Shown: positions 7,213-12,575 of the stretch, piece by piece | Layout of the letters: every line of letters begins with the position of its first letter | How positions within the stretch are numbered: the first letter of the stretch is position 1 | Source of the DNA: Candidatus Latescibacterota bacterium | GTDB lineage: Bacteria > Latescibacterota > UBA2968 > UBA8231 | Direction: 5' to 3' | NCBI GenBank assembly: GCA_021295675.1 | Contig: JAGWBY010000108.1 | Span: forward strand, 1-15,307 | DNA: 15,307 nucleotides | The notes under the pieces: generated by a model | The model's database searches: none | The model's input: only the letters and a program-made list of their open reading frames with translations | Told to the model about the DNA's origin: nothing | Program-made: the position numbers and the translations under genes

Positions 7213-7734
7213 TTACCTGCGATTGGCGAGACTCCCTAGCTTCTGGATGAATCTACCCATGTGCGGATCGCACTGATCTAGGGGCAGTTCGTCCCTGTGA
7301 AACCATCTAATCGATTTAAATTCTGTCTGGTCGAAATGAAGTTCCTCCGTCCGCGTGTGAACTACGACGTACCAAAGGGAGATGTCAGTGTGTCTTTCTG
7401 TCCTTCCAACAGTTTTCGTTGAGGTGATGAATAGCGGCTTCTCTGAGAAAAGCCGGGGTTCGATCCCCAATTCCTCACTGGGACGCTCGTCGGACTCAAC
7501 GTGTCCACCCGTCGGCAACCAGAGGCCGGCGTTTCTGTGTTCTACGAGAAGGAAGTGGTCGTCGTCTGTAAGTACAAAATAGGATACGAGATGCTTGGGA
7601 GGTGTTGCTGGCTTCACTTGGCGGCATAGCTCTACTCCACTCTCAATCCATTCGATGGCATCGCGCTGATGTTCCGCTTCCAAGTCGTCAAGCGGTTCGA
7701 TGCTCCTGACATCCTCCAAAATCTCCCGCCGCAA
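7213..7734 (-). CDS. Nudix-fold protein with internally deleted Nudix box
   Basis: A 173-residue protein starting at TTG 7734, supported by the good ribosome site AGGAGAG seven bases upstream and by no better start nearby. Around the motif it reads LWLPTGGHVE then SDERPSEELGIEP. A normal Nudix box needs G-x5-E-x7-REUxEE-x-GU. Here G77 and E83 fit, but only three residues (84-86) separate E83 from E87-E88 instead of eleven, so the R-E-U part is gone and eight residues (24 nt) are lacking. The rest (VKPATPPKHLVSYFVL at the front, FITSTKTVGRTERHTDISLWYVV and FKSIRWFHRDELP after) is a well-conserved Nudix fold. The frame stays open, so a protein is probably made, but hydrolase activity is doubtful. 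The TAA stop lies inside the attC-like element that follows. Confidence 0.82.
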   Translation of the reverse strand: MRREILEDVRSIEPLDDLEAEHQRDAIEWIESGVELCRQVKPATPPKHLVSYFVLTDDDHFLLVEHRNAGLWLPTGGHVESDERPSEELGIEPRLFSEKPLFITSTKTVGRTERHTDISLWYVVVHTRTEELHFDQTEFKSIRWFHRDELPLDQCDPHMGRFIQKLGSLANRR

Positions 7735-7799
7735 GACTATTCTCTCCTGTTTACGGTCTTCCGAACACCTCGGTCAGACATTAGTCTGTTGCTCCAATT

Positions 7800-7959
7800 T
7801 CAGGTAATGTTTTTGCCGTGCCCGAACCGCGAAGGGCCGTATGGCTCGTAGCCAGCGGACGAGTTAACCGCAGTGGGCATGACACCAATGAAGATCGCAA
7901 TCCAAAATGAGTACCAAACAGAAAACACCCCAAGAATCGCCTTGGAGGTATTGCTTCAC
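7800..7959 (-). pseudogene. Possible small membrane protein, frameshifted
   Basis: GTG at 7959 overlaps the stop of the 2'-5' RNA ligase-like gene as GTGA and reads (M)KQYLQGDSWGVF. At that point another frame takes over with a hydrophobic, aromatic stretch SVWYSFWIAIFIGVMPTA followed by VNSSAGYEPYGP and a stop at 7800-7802. Removing one base from the four-A run at 7922-7925 (TTTT on the coding strand) would join the two into one protein of about 52 residues with a single transmembrane segment. What is seen is the two abutting open frames and the membrane-like composition. That they form one damaged gene is inference. No ribosome site is apparent for the GTG, and no family is recognised. Confidence 0.35.
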
Positions 7960-8474
7960 AAGGTAAAGGAAGTATGCTTTCTCCACTTGCCGTTGCGTTC
8001 CACCATAAGCCAAACCTCTTCTGCGCGGCTCATCATCGGCAGGTGTGATTCAGCATCCGATTGAAATTTCTCGACGACTGCTTCCAACGCAACTGCATCA
8101 TCCACATCTGCTACGGTAAGGTGAGGGATGATGGAAGAATATGCCCCTTTGTAGGGTGGGTGGTCCGGAAATTGATTTACCAGAGCGTGGGTCATTTTTT
8201 TGAACTTATTCTCGGGCTCGGGATACAAATAGAGGACACCTGGAAACCTACGCACCTCGACAAGGAAAAAGTCGAACGGCTGGAAACTCTGGAGTACCTC
8301 TTGAACCTCAATGATACTGTTTCTGGTTATGGCTTCTCGGTCGAGAAACGGATAGAGTAAGGTGATGTGGGCAGGAACCCCTGCCTTGGCTCCGGGATCA
8401 TATCTGTCCCGATACACCCCGACCAATTCCTCGGCTCTAGGCACCGGAATTAGGATTGCCGATTCGTCTGGCAT
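7956..8474 (-). CDS. 2'-5' RNA ligase family protein (2H phosphoesterase)
   Basis: A 172-residue protein starting at ATG 8474 with an excellent ribosome site AAGGAGGT just upstream. The two catalytic HxT motifs that define 2H phosphoesterases are present: H36-I-T38 (VPAHITLLYPF) and H118-L-T120 (IIPHLTVADV). The intervening FFLVEVRRFPGVLYL segment is typical of the LigT/2'-5' RNA ligase_2 group. Members act on 2',3'-cyclic phosphate or 2'-5' linkages in RNA or on small cyclic phosphates; the substrate here is unknown. The gene overlaps by 25 bp the end of the broken carbon-nitrogen hydrolase gene upstream and was likely co-transcribed with it. All key residues are intact, so this is a functional-looking member of an otherwise decaying gene group. 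Confidence 0.88.
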   Translation of the reverse strand: MPDESAILIPVPRAEELVGVYRDRYDPGAKAGVPAHITLLYPFLDREAITRNSIIEVQEVLQSFQPFDFFLVEVRRFPGVLYLYPEPENKFKKMTHALVNQFPDHPPYKGAYSSIIPHLTVADVDDAVALEAVVEKFQSDAESHLPMMSRAEEVWLMVERNGKWRKHTSFTL

Positions 8475-9189
8475 TTTGTGACCTCCTTGTTAGCTTCCGG
8501 TTCAATGTCAGCGATGAGCAAATCCTCAACAAACGGCTTTGACGAAGCAATCACTGCTCCATTGGGGTCAATAATATTCGTTGATCCGTAGGAAACGAAT
8601 CCGTCTTGGTGCCCCGCGACGTCAGCCGCTATTACGGTCAAGCCATTCTCGACTGCGCGTGCGATCTGAGTGCTTCTAGCTCTAGCTACTACATCGGCCT
8701 TGTTAAGCGGCAAGCAGTTATTCGTGGGAACGAAGAGAACAGTCGCCCCTTTGGCTGCCATGACTTGCAGATGATGATGCCAAATGTCAACGATCCAAGC
8801 GTAAACGTTGGTAGTTCGTCACCTGCATTGTAGATCGAGTTGCGAATCGCCGGATATACCTTCCGATATCGACCGAATACCTTACCGCGGTGAAAAATAA
8901 TAGCTGTATTGTATAGCTCTGTGTTTGCCGACTCGGTAAAGCCAATAATCGCACTCACTGTTTTGCTGGTGAGAGGCGAAAGAAACTCTTCTAATTGACC
9001 ATTTTCGATATTGAATGCGAGCTCGGCCGGCCTGTCTGAGTAATCTGCTAGGCCGCCAAGAACCGCCTCTGGACAGCACAGGATTTCGACGCCTTTGTCT
9101 TCACATACATCTATTTGTGTCCGTAAATGGCTCAATGCTTCCATTGAGCCATTCTCGAGCAGTGGTGCCTGATAGGCAGCGATCTTCAT
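8450..9189 (-). pseudogene. Carbon-nitrogen hydrolase (nitrilase superfamily), broken by an internal deletion
   Basis: Two minus-strand frames together cover one nitrilase-superfamily protein. The front part from ATG 9189 holds the first two catalytic residues E41 (CCPEAVLGG) and K110 (RYRKVYP) and reaches the nucleophile C141 (TFGIIIC). Directly after this codon (8767-8769) the homologous frame is lost. The protein resumes in a different frame at 8761 with MAAKGATVLFVPTNN, SYGSTNIIDPNG and LLIADIEPE, and stops at 8450. Family members normally have about a dozen residues (N-D-..-E-P-A-..) between the cysteine and this MAA-GA block, so a deletion of roughly that size, not a multiple of three, best explains the break. 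Active enzymes hydrolyse amides or nitriles; this one should be inactive. It overlaps the RNA ligase-like gene by 25 bp. Confidence 0.8.
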
Positions 9190-9247
9190 GCGATAAATCC
9201 GATCCCGGTATATTCTCCGACGGATACTTACTCTTGGTCGCGTCGGA

Positions 9248-9272
9248 CCACGGAGGCGGTCCGCCTCCGTGG
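9248..9272. repeat. Perfect 25-bp palindrome (12-bp arms, 1-base centre)
   Basis: The arms CCACGGAGGCGG (9248-9259) and CCGCCTCCGTGG (9261-9272) are exact reverse complements around a single T. There is no T-run on either side in either direction, so it is not a normal intrinsic terminator. It lies 59 bp upstream of the start of the broken hydrolase gene and could be an operator, a recombination remnant or part of a small mobile element. Confidence 0.8.
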
Positions 9273-9293
9273 GGAAGTGTAAGGTGCATTCTC

Positions 9294-9322
9294 ATTAACG
9301 TACAGCCCTTTCACATCGTCAA
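9294..9322 (-). promoter_or_regulatory. Possible sigma70-type promoter for the minus-strand gene group
   Basis: On the minus strand TTGACG (9317-9322) is followed after 17 bases by GTTAAT (9294-9299), about 105 bp ahead of the carbon-nitrogen hydrolase start. The match to consensus is moderate and no other signal supports it. A 25-bp palindrome lies between it and the gene. Confidence 0.25.
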
Positions 9323-9416
9323 GTTCTTCTTTTTACTCCTCACAATTGTCAATAGTTGATAATTAATGCTTATTAGCCGCGAACATGCTTTTTGGACACT
9401 CAGGTATATAACTTGA

Positions 9417-9441
9417 TAGAGTCCGTATAGTTCTGTAAAAA
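9417..9441 (+). repeat. IS256-family left terminal inverted repeat
   Basis: It begins TAGAGTCC and ends TCTGTAAAAA. It matches the reverse complement of the right end at 17 of 25 positions, including the whole inner ten bases. Confidence 0.7.
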
Positions 9442-9479
9442 TTGAAAAGGTCATCGTTGTCCCGAGTGAGGCGTATCTT

Positions 9480-9499
9480 AGGGGTTAGCCCTAACTCCT
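9480..9499. repeat. Near-perfect 20-bp palindrome ahead of the transposase
   Basis: AGGGGTTAG and CTAACTCCT face each other around a short centre, with GTTAG/CTAAC as the perfect core. It lies 26 bp upstream of the transposase start within the element leader, and may form a hairpin limiting read-through transcription or translation into the transposase gene. Confidence 0.5.
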
Positions 9500-9525
9500 A
9501 ACCACCCGCACACTTGGAGGCAACA

Positions 9526-10692
9526 ATGACCCACGCCCAAGATACGACCCACCCCCCGTCGGAGCAATTGGCCCTACTGGATGAGCCGGACTTTATCCGA
9601 CAGATGGTACAGCGCTTTTTTCAGCAGTTTCTCGAAACGGAGATCACCCAGCTTCTCCAAGCCGATCCCTATGAGCGAACCGATCAGCGGCAAGGCTACC
9701 GCAATGGCTACAAACCCCGCCAACTCACCACCCGGGTGGGGCGGCTGGAATTACAGGTGCCCCAAGATCGGGAGGGCCGCTTTCAAAGCGAGTTGTTTGC
9801 CCGCTACCAGCGGTCGGAAAAAGCCTTGGTGTTGGCTCTGCAAGAAGCCTATTTACAAGGCGTATCGACCCGCAAGGTCAAAAAACTGACCGAGCAGCTA
9901 GGTGGCACCACGGTTTCCAAATCGTTTGTCTCTCAGGTCTGCCAAGCGCTCGATGCCGACATCGAGGCGTGGCGCACTCGACGGTTGGATCAGGCCTATC
10001 CCTATCTGATGGTCGATGCCCGCTATGAGCATATCCGGCACCATCGACGCGTGGTCTCCCAAGCGGTGCTGGTCGTCCAAGGCGTCAACCAAGACGGCTA
10101 TCGGGATCTGCTGGCGGTGGCCGTGGCCCCAGCCGAAAGCCAGACTACGTGGGGCACCCTGTTTAGTCAGTTGGCTCAACGCGGCCTACACGGCGTGGAC
10201 TTGGTCCCCTCGGATGCCCATCAGGGCGTACGCCAAGCCGTCGAGCGCTACTGTCCGGGTGCCGCTTGGCAATACGGCCACACCCCTTTCCAACGCACCC
10301 TGTTGGCCTGGGTACCAAGGGCGCAGCGCCCCGAGGTGGCCGATGCCATCCGGCAAGGGCTTACGGCCGCCGAGCAGGGGCCAGCCCGAGCCCATCTCCA
10401 AGGGCTGATAGACACCTATGAAACCACCTATCCACAAGTGGCCGACCCACTCGAAGCGAACTTGGATTTTCTCTTGGCTCACATGATCTATCCCAAGGCA
10501 CACCGCAAAAGGCTGCGCACGACCAACGCCTTGGAACGGCTCCACCGAGAGTTTGCCCGGCGCTCACAGGTAGTCCAAATCTTTCCTAACCAAGCCGCCT
10601 GTCTGCGCCTGATCGCCGCCTTAGCGATGGAATGGTCGGAAGAATGGACCACCGGCAAACGCTACTTAAATATGGAGGCCGAAAAACCCTAA
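9526..10692 (+). CDS. IS256-family transposase (mutator-type, Transposase_mut)
   Basis: The protein has 388 residues from ATG 9526, chosen because GGAGG (9516-9520) sits five bases ahead; the in-frame TTG at 9514 precedes this site. The front matches the family: a segment for DNA binding, then RQGYRNGYKPRQLTTRVGRLELQVPQDREG (residues 55-84, two typical blocks), LQEAYLQGVSTRKVKKL and SKSFVSQVC. The DDE catalytic residues are D164 (LMVDARYEHIR), D230 (LVPSDAHQGVRQAV) and a Glu in the TTNALERLHREF block (E337 most likely). The protein appears complete, without frameshift or premature stop, so the element may still be active. It catalyses cut-and-circularise/copy-type transposition of its own element. 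Its GC-rich composition differs from the flanking accessory genes. Confidence 0.95.
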   Translation: MTHAQDTTHPPSEQLALLDEPDFIRQMVQRFFQQFLETEITQLLQADPYERTDQRQGYRNGYKPRQLTTRVGRLELQVPQDREGRFQSELFARYQRSEKALVLALQEAYLQGVSTRKVKKLTEQLGGTTVSKSFVSQVCQALDADIEAWRTRRLDQAYPYLMVDARYEHIRHHRRVVSQAVLVVQGVNQDGYRDLLAVAVAPAESQTTWGTLFSQLAQRGLHGVDLVPSDAHQGVRQAVERYCPGAAWQYGHTPFQRTLLAWVPRAQRPEVADAIRQGLTAAEQGPARAHLQGLIDTYETTYPQVADPLEANLDFLLAHMIYPKAHRKRLRTTNALERLHREFARRSQVVQIFPNQAACLRLIAALAMEWSEEWTTGKRYLNMEAEKP

Positions 10693-10715
10693 ACCACCCA
10701 CTCGCTCGGGACCGC

Positions 10716-10740
10716 TTTTTACAGACAATTTGGGACTTGA
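10716..10740 (-). repeat. IS256-family right terminal inverted repeat
   Basis: Read on the minus strand it begins TCAAGTCC and ends TCTGTAAAAA, matching the left end at 17 of 25 positions. The base next to it, 10741, is the first base of the interrupted dehydrogenase sequence. Confidence 0.7.
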
Positions 10741-10801
10741 CCGCGCCCGCTCCCATGCCACTTCCGCCGGCTGTGATCATCGCTACTTTCTGTATTTCCA
10801 T
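10741..10801 (-). pseudogene. Short-chain dehydrogenase/reductase, N-terminal scrap cut by the IS
   Basis: From ATG 10801 the frame reads MEIQKVAMITAGGSGMGAGA, the very typical start of an SDR with the T-x-GG-x-GMGAG form of the TGxxxGxG nucleotide-binding motif. After about 20 codons the sequence runs straight into the right end of the insertion sequence. On the far side of the element, on the minus strand below 9417, there is no continuation of an SDR, so the remaining two hundred or so codons are lost, not just separated. A weak ribosome site (AAGAGAA) precedes the ATG. On its strand the gene starts 104 bp after the attC site, as the first gene of a cassette would. Confidence 0.75.
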
Positions 10802-10904
10802 AATTATTCTCTTGTGTCGGAAACGACGGACTTGCTTTACGCTGAATATTCCGTCCATTTAGGGAAAAATACCGGAACATGGACAATACGTTTTATACAA
10901 TGCC

Positions 10905-10986
10905 GCCTAACGTTATGCCAGTTTGCGAACCCGTGCAGCGGGTTGCCGAAGGCCGAGGCGCAATAGCGCAAACCGTGCTGTTAGGC
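10905..10986 (-). repeat. Integron-type attC recombination site (82 bp)
   Basis: Read on the minus strand, the element opens with GCCTAAC (10980-10986, fits RYYYAAC) and closes with GTTAGGC (10905-10911, fits GTTRRRY); these outer arms are perfect reverse complements. The inner arms GTTTGCG and CGCAAAC also pair exactly, separated from the outer arms by 6 and 9 bases, leaving an imperfectly self-complementary centre. This is the layout of gene-cassette attC sites. The TAA within the first arm is the stop of the remnant ORF at 10981-11088, the way many cassette genes end. The downstream side leads into the dehydrogenase start. No integrase gene is in the window. Confidence 0.82.
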
Positions 10987-11088
10987 GACGTGGGTCTCTA
11001 CCTTTGCTTCAGGTTGCACGGGCGGAACGAATTTGGGCTTCAGGTTGGGCGGTGCCTCCACTTCACCAAGAGAAGCCGGCCTGACGGA
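10981..11088 (-). pseudogene. Remnant C-terminus of a cassette gene ending in the attC site
   Basis: A minus-strand frame open from 11088 to the TAA at 10981-10983 encodes 35 residues ending EAPPNLKPKFVPPVQPEAKV then ETHVA. It has no start codon and is preceded in frame by a stop at 11089-11091. The proline/lysine-rich tail looks like the natural end of a protein and its stop is embedded in the attC arm. An 11-bp direct repeat (11006-11016 and 11037-11047) lies within it. The upstream part of the gene is missing, and the open frame begins inside the 30-bp Nudix-gene scrap. The protein family is not recognised. Confidence 0.45.
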
Positions 11089-11094
11089 TCACGG
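11065..11094. repeat. 30-bp exact direct repeat, copy 2 (intergenic Nudix scrap)
   Basis: Identical to 6418-6447. In the Nudix frame the minus strand reads FIRDPSGRLLLVK before stops are met on both sides, so this is a scrap of a Nudix-type gene, not a functional one. It lies between the ankyrin gene and the cassette remnant. Confidence 0.9.
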
Positions 11095-11121
11095 ATGAAG
11101 AGTGCTCAGTAGTTGCTCCGC

Positions 11122-12279
11122 TCATCGATTGCTAAGAAATTCCACAATTCTCGCTTTGTTGTTACTCCGTGCGTAGTCTATGGGCTTCTTCCCGAGTCTG
11201 TCTTTGGCATCAAAATTAGCTCCATAGCCAACTAAAAGCTCGACGACCGTTGTGTTGTTGTTCCTTTCTGCTGCCAAATGAAGAGGTGTTCGTCCATCCG
11301 CTATTCGCGCATGCACTGACGCGCCGTGCTCTAGAAGCCAAGATACAGCCTGTATCTCTTCGTGGTGGCTATAGAGATGGAGGCACGTCCTGTCTGAATC
11401 AATCAATCCGTCGACGTCACATCCGCAATCAATCAACGCATTGGCAACAGGATTCTCCGAGGTGCGCTTCTTCTTGAAGTGTCGCAGAGCCGTCCTCAGC
11501 GCGTTTGGATGATTCGGCTCTGCGCCGCTACGCACCAGTGCTTGAATAACATGAACGGCTCCTCCGCTCTGACAACAAGAGACCAGCGGCGTGATAGCTA
11601 TCCCCATTTCGACCTCAAGATTTGGATCGGATCCTGCATTCAACAGAAGGTCGATCATACTGAGTTGCCGCTCTTGATATTCCTCTGTAACCCGACCTAA
11701 CGCTGATCCTGCGCAATAGTGTAATCCAGTCAGTCCGTTATCATCCGTCGCCTTGGCGATGGACTTATCGTTTGCCAGGAACCTTTTTACCGAGGACAGA
11801 TCCAAAATTGCGGCAGCATTGAAAAAGTTGACTGTCGCGCCTCCGTCTATGAGTGCTTCGACCAAGTCTGGTCGGGCCGTCTTTGCGGAAAGAGATAGCA
11901 TTCGTTCCCCGTGCGTTCCCCGAGCGTCTGGGTCAGCGCCTCTCTGGATGAGGAAGCGGACGAGTTTAGGATGTGTAGCTGTCTTTGGGTACGAAACATA
12001 AGGCGTCACACATGTATTCAGGAGTGTGTCGAGAGAACGCGTGAGTTTCTTCTCGACCAAGGTTTTCAAACTATTCAAGTCTCCTTTTTTCACTAGGGTC
12101 TTCAAATGCGTTTCGGTGGCCGCAGGTGTGGCCTTCTTGCTGCGACGCTTCCTATTCACGCATGTGCGACAGTTGGGAGCATACCCGGTTTTCGATCTTG
12201 CACGTTGATGAAAGTGAGTATCCGGCTTCCTTTCTCCACAGGTCGCACATTTCAACCATTTCAGCGTTCTCTTGCTCAT
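11122..12279 (-). CDS. Zinc-ribbon plus ankyrin-repeat protein
   Basis: The protein has 385 residues from ATG 12279, chosen because AGGA lies eight bases upstream; the more distant ATG at 12372 has no ribosome site. The N-terminus is a small zinc-binding domain, C11-x2-C14 and C37-x2-C40, with KPDTHFHQRARSKTGYAPNC between. It resembles the zinc ribbons found at the front of phage and HNH-type endonucleases. A basic linker (NRKRRSKK, 42-49) follows. From about residue 56 to the end there are degenerate and then clear ankyrin repeats, best seen at HPKLVRFLIQRGADPDARG, MIDLLLNAGSDPN, VSWLLEHGASVHARIADG and RTPLHLAAERN. Ankyrins bind proteins; the ribbon and linker could bind nucleic acid. There is no signal peptide. 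The partner and role are unknown. It reads in the same direction as the cassette-like genes downstream. Confidence 0.82.
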   Translation of the reverse strand: MSKRTLKWLKCATCGERKPDTHFHQRARSKTGYAPNCRTCVNRKRRSKKATPAATETHLKTLVKKGDLNSLKTLVEKKLTRSLDTLLNTCVTPYVSYPKTATHPKLVRFLIQRGADPDARGTHGERMLSLSAKTARPDLVEALIDGGATVNFFNAAAILDLSSVKRFLANDKSIAKATDDNGLTGLHYCAGSALGRVTEEYQERQLSMIDLLLNAGSDPNLEVEMGIAITPLVSCCQSGGAVHVIQALVRSGAEPNHPNALRTALRHFKKKRTSENPVANALIDCGCDVDGLIDSDRTCLHLYSHHEEIQAVSWLLEHGASVHARIADGRTPLHLAAERNNNTTVVELLVGYGANFDAKDRLGKKPIDYARSNNKARIVEFLSNR

Positions 12280-12575
12280 GCGTGAATCCTGTGAGATTTG
12301 GAAAGGATGGTGCATGGCGCACAACTGATTGTATCCGAACAATTGGTTCGGGTAACGGCCGCTAGATGCCATTTATACGAAATGAAGGTACGTGCGTGAA
12401 CAGTCGCAATCAATATCACGGGGCGGGGTATTTTGCGTAACTTCTTGCAATAATTTGAGATAGCACGAATCGAGTCCACTCGAAAGATTGCGAAGTCTTG
12501 CTCGACAACAGCGAAGCGTTTATCTACATTGCGAGGAAGTTTTAAGACAGACTCTTAAAATGAGGAGGATACGCC
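12280..12575. other. Divergent intergenic region with an unexplained minus-strand open frame
   Basis: These 296 bases separate the ankyrin gene from the plus-strand hydrolase-like gene and should hold promoters for both, though no convincing -35/-10 pair stands out. A minus-strand frame is open from about 12554 down to a stop at 12276-12278 and reads LPRNVDKRFAVVEQDFAIFR, then RAISNYCKKLRKIPRPVILI. This looks protein-like but has no ATG start near its front. It could be a fragment of a lost gene or chance. A 7-bp inverted repeat lies at 12540-12560. Confidence 0.4.
12540..12560. repeat. Inverted repeat TTTTAAG-N7-CTTAAAA upstream of the hydrolase-like gene
   Basis: Perfect 7-bp arms (12540-12546 and 12554-12560) around a 7-base centre, ending just before the ribosome site GAGGAGG of the gene at 12576. 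Its place would suit an operator in the leader, but the arms are AT-rich and short. Confidence 0.4.

Larger units (their letters stand above)
9417..10740 (+). mobile_element. IS256-family insertion sequence
   Basis: About 1.32 kb, the usual size for this family, with one transposase gene and imperfect terminal inverted repeats of about 25 bp (9417-9441 and 10716-10740). The two ends share AGTCC near the tip and TCTGTAAAAA inside, 17 of 25 positions in all. The right end falls exactly where a short-chain dehydrogenase reading frame breaks off. The bases flanking the two ends (AACTTGA on the left, CCGCGCC on the right) do not form the 8-9 bp target duplication this family normally makes, and no dehydrogenase sequence continues on the left side. 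The outermost base of each end is uncertain by a few positions. Confidence 0.85.

Noticed and set aside
9248..9272. Reading the palindrome as an intrinsic terminator
   Set aside because: There is no T-run after it on either strand.
9101..9295. Minus-strand open frame over the leader of the broken hydrolase
   Set aside because: It runs through the 25-bp palindrome and then reads the hydrolase gene out of frame; there is no family resemblance and the translated palindrome is low-complexity (GGGPPP).
9411..10740. ACTTGA on both sides of the insertion sequence as a target duplication
   Set aside because: The right copy lies inside the terminal inverted repeat and is only 6 bp; accepting it would shorten the right repeat and lose its match to the left one.
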